Shown piece after piece: positions 62,962 through 64,000 of a stretch of 64,000 nucleotides of DNA (the first letter of the stretch is position 1; each line of letters starts with the position of its first letter). The translations under genes and the position numbers were made by a program. The DNA comes from Novosphingobium sp. BW1. Its GTDB lineage: Bacteria; Pseudomonadota; Alphaproteobacteria; Sphingomonadales; Sphingomonadaceae. The notes under the pieces are model-generated. The model had not been told where the DNA came from and did not search any database. It saw nothing but the letters and a program-made list of their open reading frames with translations. The stretch is taken from contig NZ_VIRF01000060.1 of the NCBI RefSeq assembly GCF_008107685.1, forward strand, positions 1-64,000, in the 5' to 3' direction.

Positions 62962-64000
62962 GAGCGGACCTCCTGCGCGGCCACGTGATGGGTCAGCCCT
63001 TCGCGCGTGCTGAAGCGCCTCTGCTCGTTTGCGCCCATCCAGAAGTAGGCATCCGGCGTGATGGCCTCGGGCCGGCCGGTGAAGAAGAGCACGGTGGTCT
63101 CCTCCATGCGCAGCGCCTCGAGCGAGGCCTTGAGCCGTTCGGTGGGCATCATGTCGTAGAGCTGGGAGAGCAGCAGCACGCGCGGCGCGCTGAGCAGCGC
63201 GTTGGCAAGCTTGAGCTGCATGACCTCGACCGTGGTGAGCGGCGAGCCTGATCCGGCAAGCTGGGTGTCGAGGCCCTTGGGCAGGCTCGAGATGCGGTTG
63301 CTGAGCCCCACGGTTTCGAGGACGCGCATCATTGCCGCGCCATCGATCCCCTGGGGTTGGGCGAGCGCGAGGTATTCGCGGATGGTGACCTCGACGATGC
63401 TGGAGCGGTTGAGCACGGTCACGGCCGAGCGTAAAAGGTACATGTCGAAGGTGCCCATCTCGCTGCCGCCGATGGAGATAAGGCCGCGCGCGGGGTGGGC
63501 GTGGCGCTTCAACAGCATGGCGATGTGGTTTTCGACATCGGGCGCGGCAACGGCAATGACCTGCGCGCCGGCCTCCAGCGCGAAGTCGAGCTTCGTACCC
63601 TGGATCTCCACGTTGCGCATCTGGACCGCGCCATCGCTCGGCGCGGTTCCGGTACGGTCGATGCGCTCCTGGGGGATCGCGAAGATCAGCGAGAGTTCCT
63701 CCGAACTCGCCACCAGATCGTAGAAGGTGTCGAGATACCAGCCCAGCTGATAGATGCCATAGAAGACGCCCGAGAGGATCAGCTCAGCCGCGACCAGCTG
63801 GCCGATCGAGAGCTGTCCGGCCAGAATCAGGTTGCCGCCCATGGCCAGCAGCGCCGCGCCTGCAAAGGCGTAGACAAGGAAGAAGCCCAGCGTCTGTGCA
63901 AAGCTGTAGCGGAAATACTTCTTGTGCGCGCGGATGTAGTCTGCAGTGACCGCCTCGGAGCGGTCCATCGCGAAGTTGAGGTGGCGCGCGGACTTGTAGA
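62958..64000 (-). CDS. ABC transporter half with degenerate ATPase domain (5' end outside window)
   Basis: Frame open to the right edge; at least 347 residues seen. The membrane part ends with helices (SFAQTLGFFLVYAFAGAALLAM, AELILSGVFYGIYQLGWYL) and the family mark SARHLNFAMDRSEAV. The nucleotide-binding domain follows, but the P-loop reads AVAAPDVENHIAML instead of GxxGxGKS/T, the signature reads LAGSGSPLTTVEVMQLKLAN, and Walker B ends LLLSQLYD without the DE. It therefore cannot hydrolyse ATP alone and presumably pairs with an active half-transporter encoded further right. Confidence 0.88.
   Translation of the reverse strand, partial: YKSARHLNFAMDRSEAVTADYIRAHKKYFRYSFAQTLGFFLVYAFAGAALLAMGGNLILAGQLSIGQLVAAELILSGVFYGIYQLGWYLDTFYDLVASSEELSLIFAIPQERIDRTGTAPSDGAVQMRNVEIQGTKLDFALEAGAQVIAVAAPDVENHIAMLLKRHAHPARGLISIGGSEMGTFDMYLLRSAVTVLNRSSIVEVTIREYLALAQPQGIDGAAMMRVLETVGLSNRISSLPKGLDTQLAGSGSPLTTVEVMQLKLANALLSAPRVLLLSQLYDMMPTERLKASLEALRMEETTVLFFTGRPEAITPDAYFWMGANEQRRFSTREGLTHHVAAQEVRS

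Noticed and set aside
1..64000. CRISPR arrays, toxin-antitoxin pairs, phage genes, rRNA or tRNA genes
   Set aside because: Looked for while reading both strands; no regularly spaced repeats, typical small-gene pairs or RNA gene structures were found.

Overview
The window is GC-rich, densely packed alphaproteobacterial DNA. It most resembles a sphingomonad (Novosphingobium/Sphingobium type). The reasons are three different TonB-dependent receptors including one of the carbohydrate (Xanthomonas/Caulobacter) type, a caa3 oxidase operon, a CstA/YbdD pair, XylX-like sugar-acid chemistry and many worn insertion-sequence fragments. No rRNA, tRNA, CRISPR array or phage was seen. The genus call is an inference from gene content, not from a marker gene.

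Layout. 1-405: end of an IS630-type transposase and a solitary 71-bp repeat whose outer end looks like an IS6-family terminus. 454-5951 (-): caa3-type cytochrome oxidase operon (subunit II fused to cytochrome c, subunit I+III fusion, small membrane protein, CtaG, triheme cytochrome c). 6110-6703: DedA protein. 6738-8590: DUF2292 gene, a cysA gene cut by a decayed IS3 element, and a 5' stub of another gene. 8640-20239: accessory degradation/uptake cluster in which most functions occur twice: two SsuD-like flavin monooxygenases, two alpha/beta hydrolases, two GPH-type transporters, with a LysR regulator, a TonB receptor and an unknown membrane protein. 20415-21090: wrecked IS5/IS1182-type transposase.

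21249-42866 is a sugar/sugar-acid catabolic locus. Aldose dehydrogenase, lactonase, FAH-type hydrolase, SDR, a GH141-like secreted beta-helix enzyme, lactate-type dehydrogenase, RhaM-like mutarotase, enolase-superfamily protein, transporter and carbohydrate TonB receptor fit an oxidative, non-phosphorylating deoxyhexose (L-fucose-like) route ending in pyruvate and lactate. A tightly overlapping nine-gene minus-strand operon (27074-36161) adds a XylX-like dehydratase together with a CaiB/BaiF CoA-transferase, an enoyl-CoA hydratase and a solute-binding-type protein without signal peptide. That mixture is not part of the known fucose route and is the best candidate here for an undescribed system. 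A shared AT-rich palindrome (CATNATA-NN-TATNATG) lies before the divergent and receptor genes and probably binds the FadR-type regulator encoded at 36656-37414.

42954-48823: IS630 5' fragment abutting ybdD/cstA, then a PepSY membrane protein and siderophore receptor with Fur-like sites. 48993-51228: debris (SDR remnant, second copy of the 71-bp repeat, a metallophosphoesterase pseudogene with its core deleted) around an outer-membrane barrel gene. 51328-56222: MarR/DUF3861 pair, then aminotransferase, TetR regulator, 2-hydroxyacid dehydrogenase and a divergent class II aldolase. 56712-58054: small TusA-like protein and a methyltransferase. 58090-59544: RTX-protein pseudogene and a deleted IS5 transposase. 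59631-64000 (-): hypothetical protein, TolC-like, HlyD-like and an ABC transporter half whose ATPase domain lacks the catalytic motifs; it runs off the right edge.
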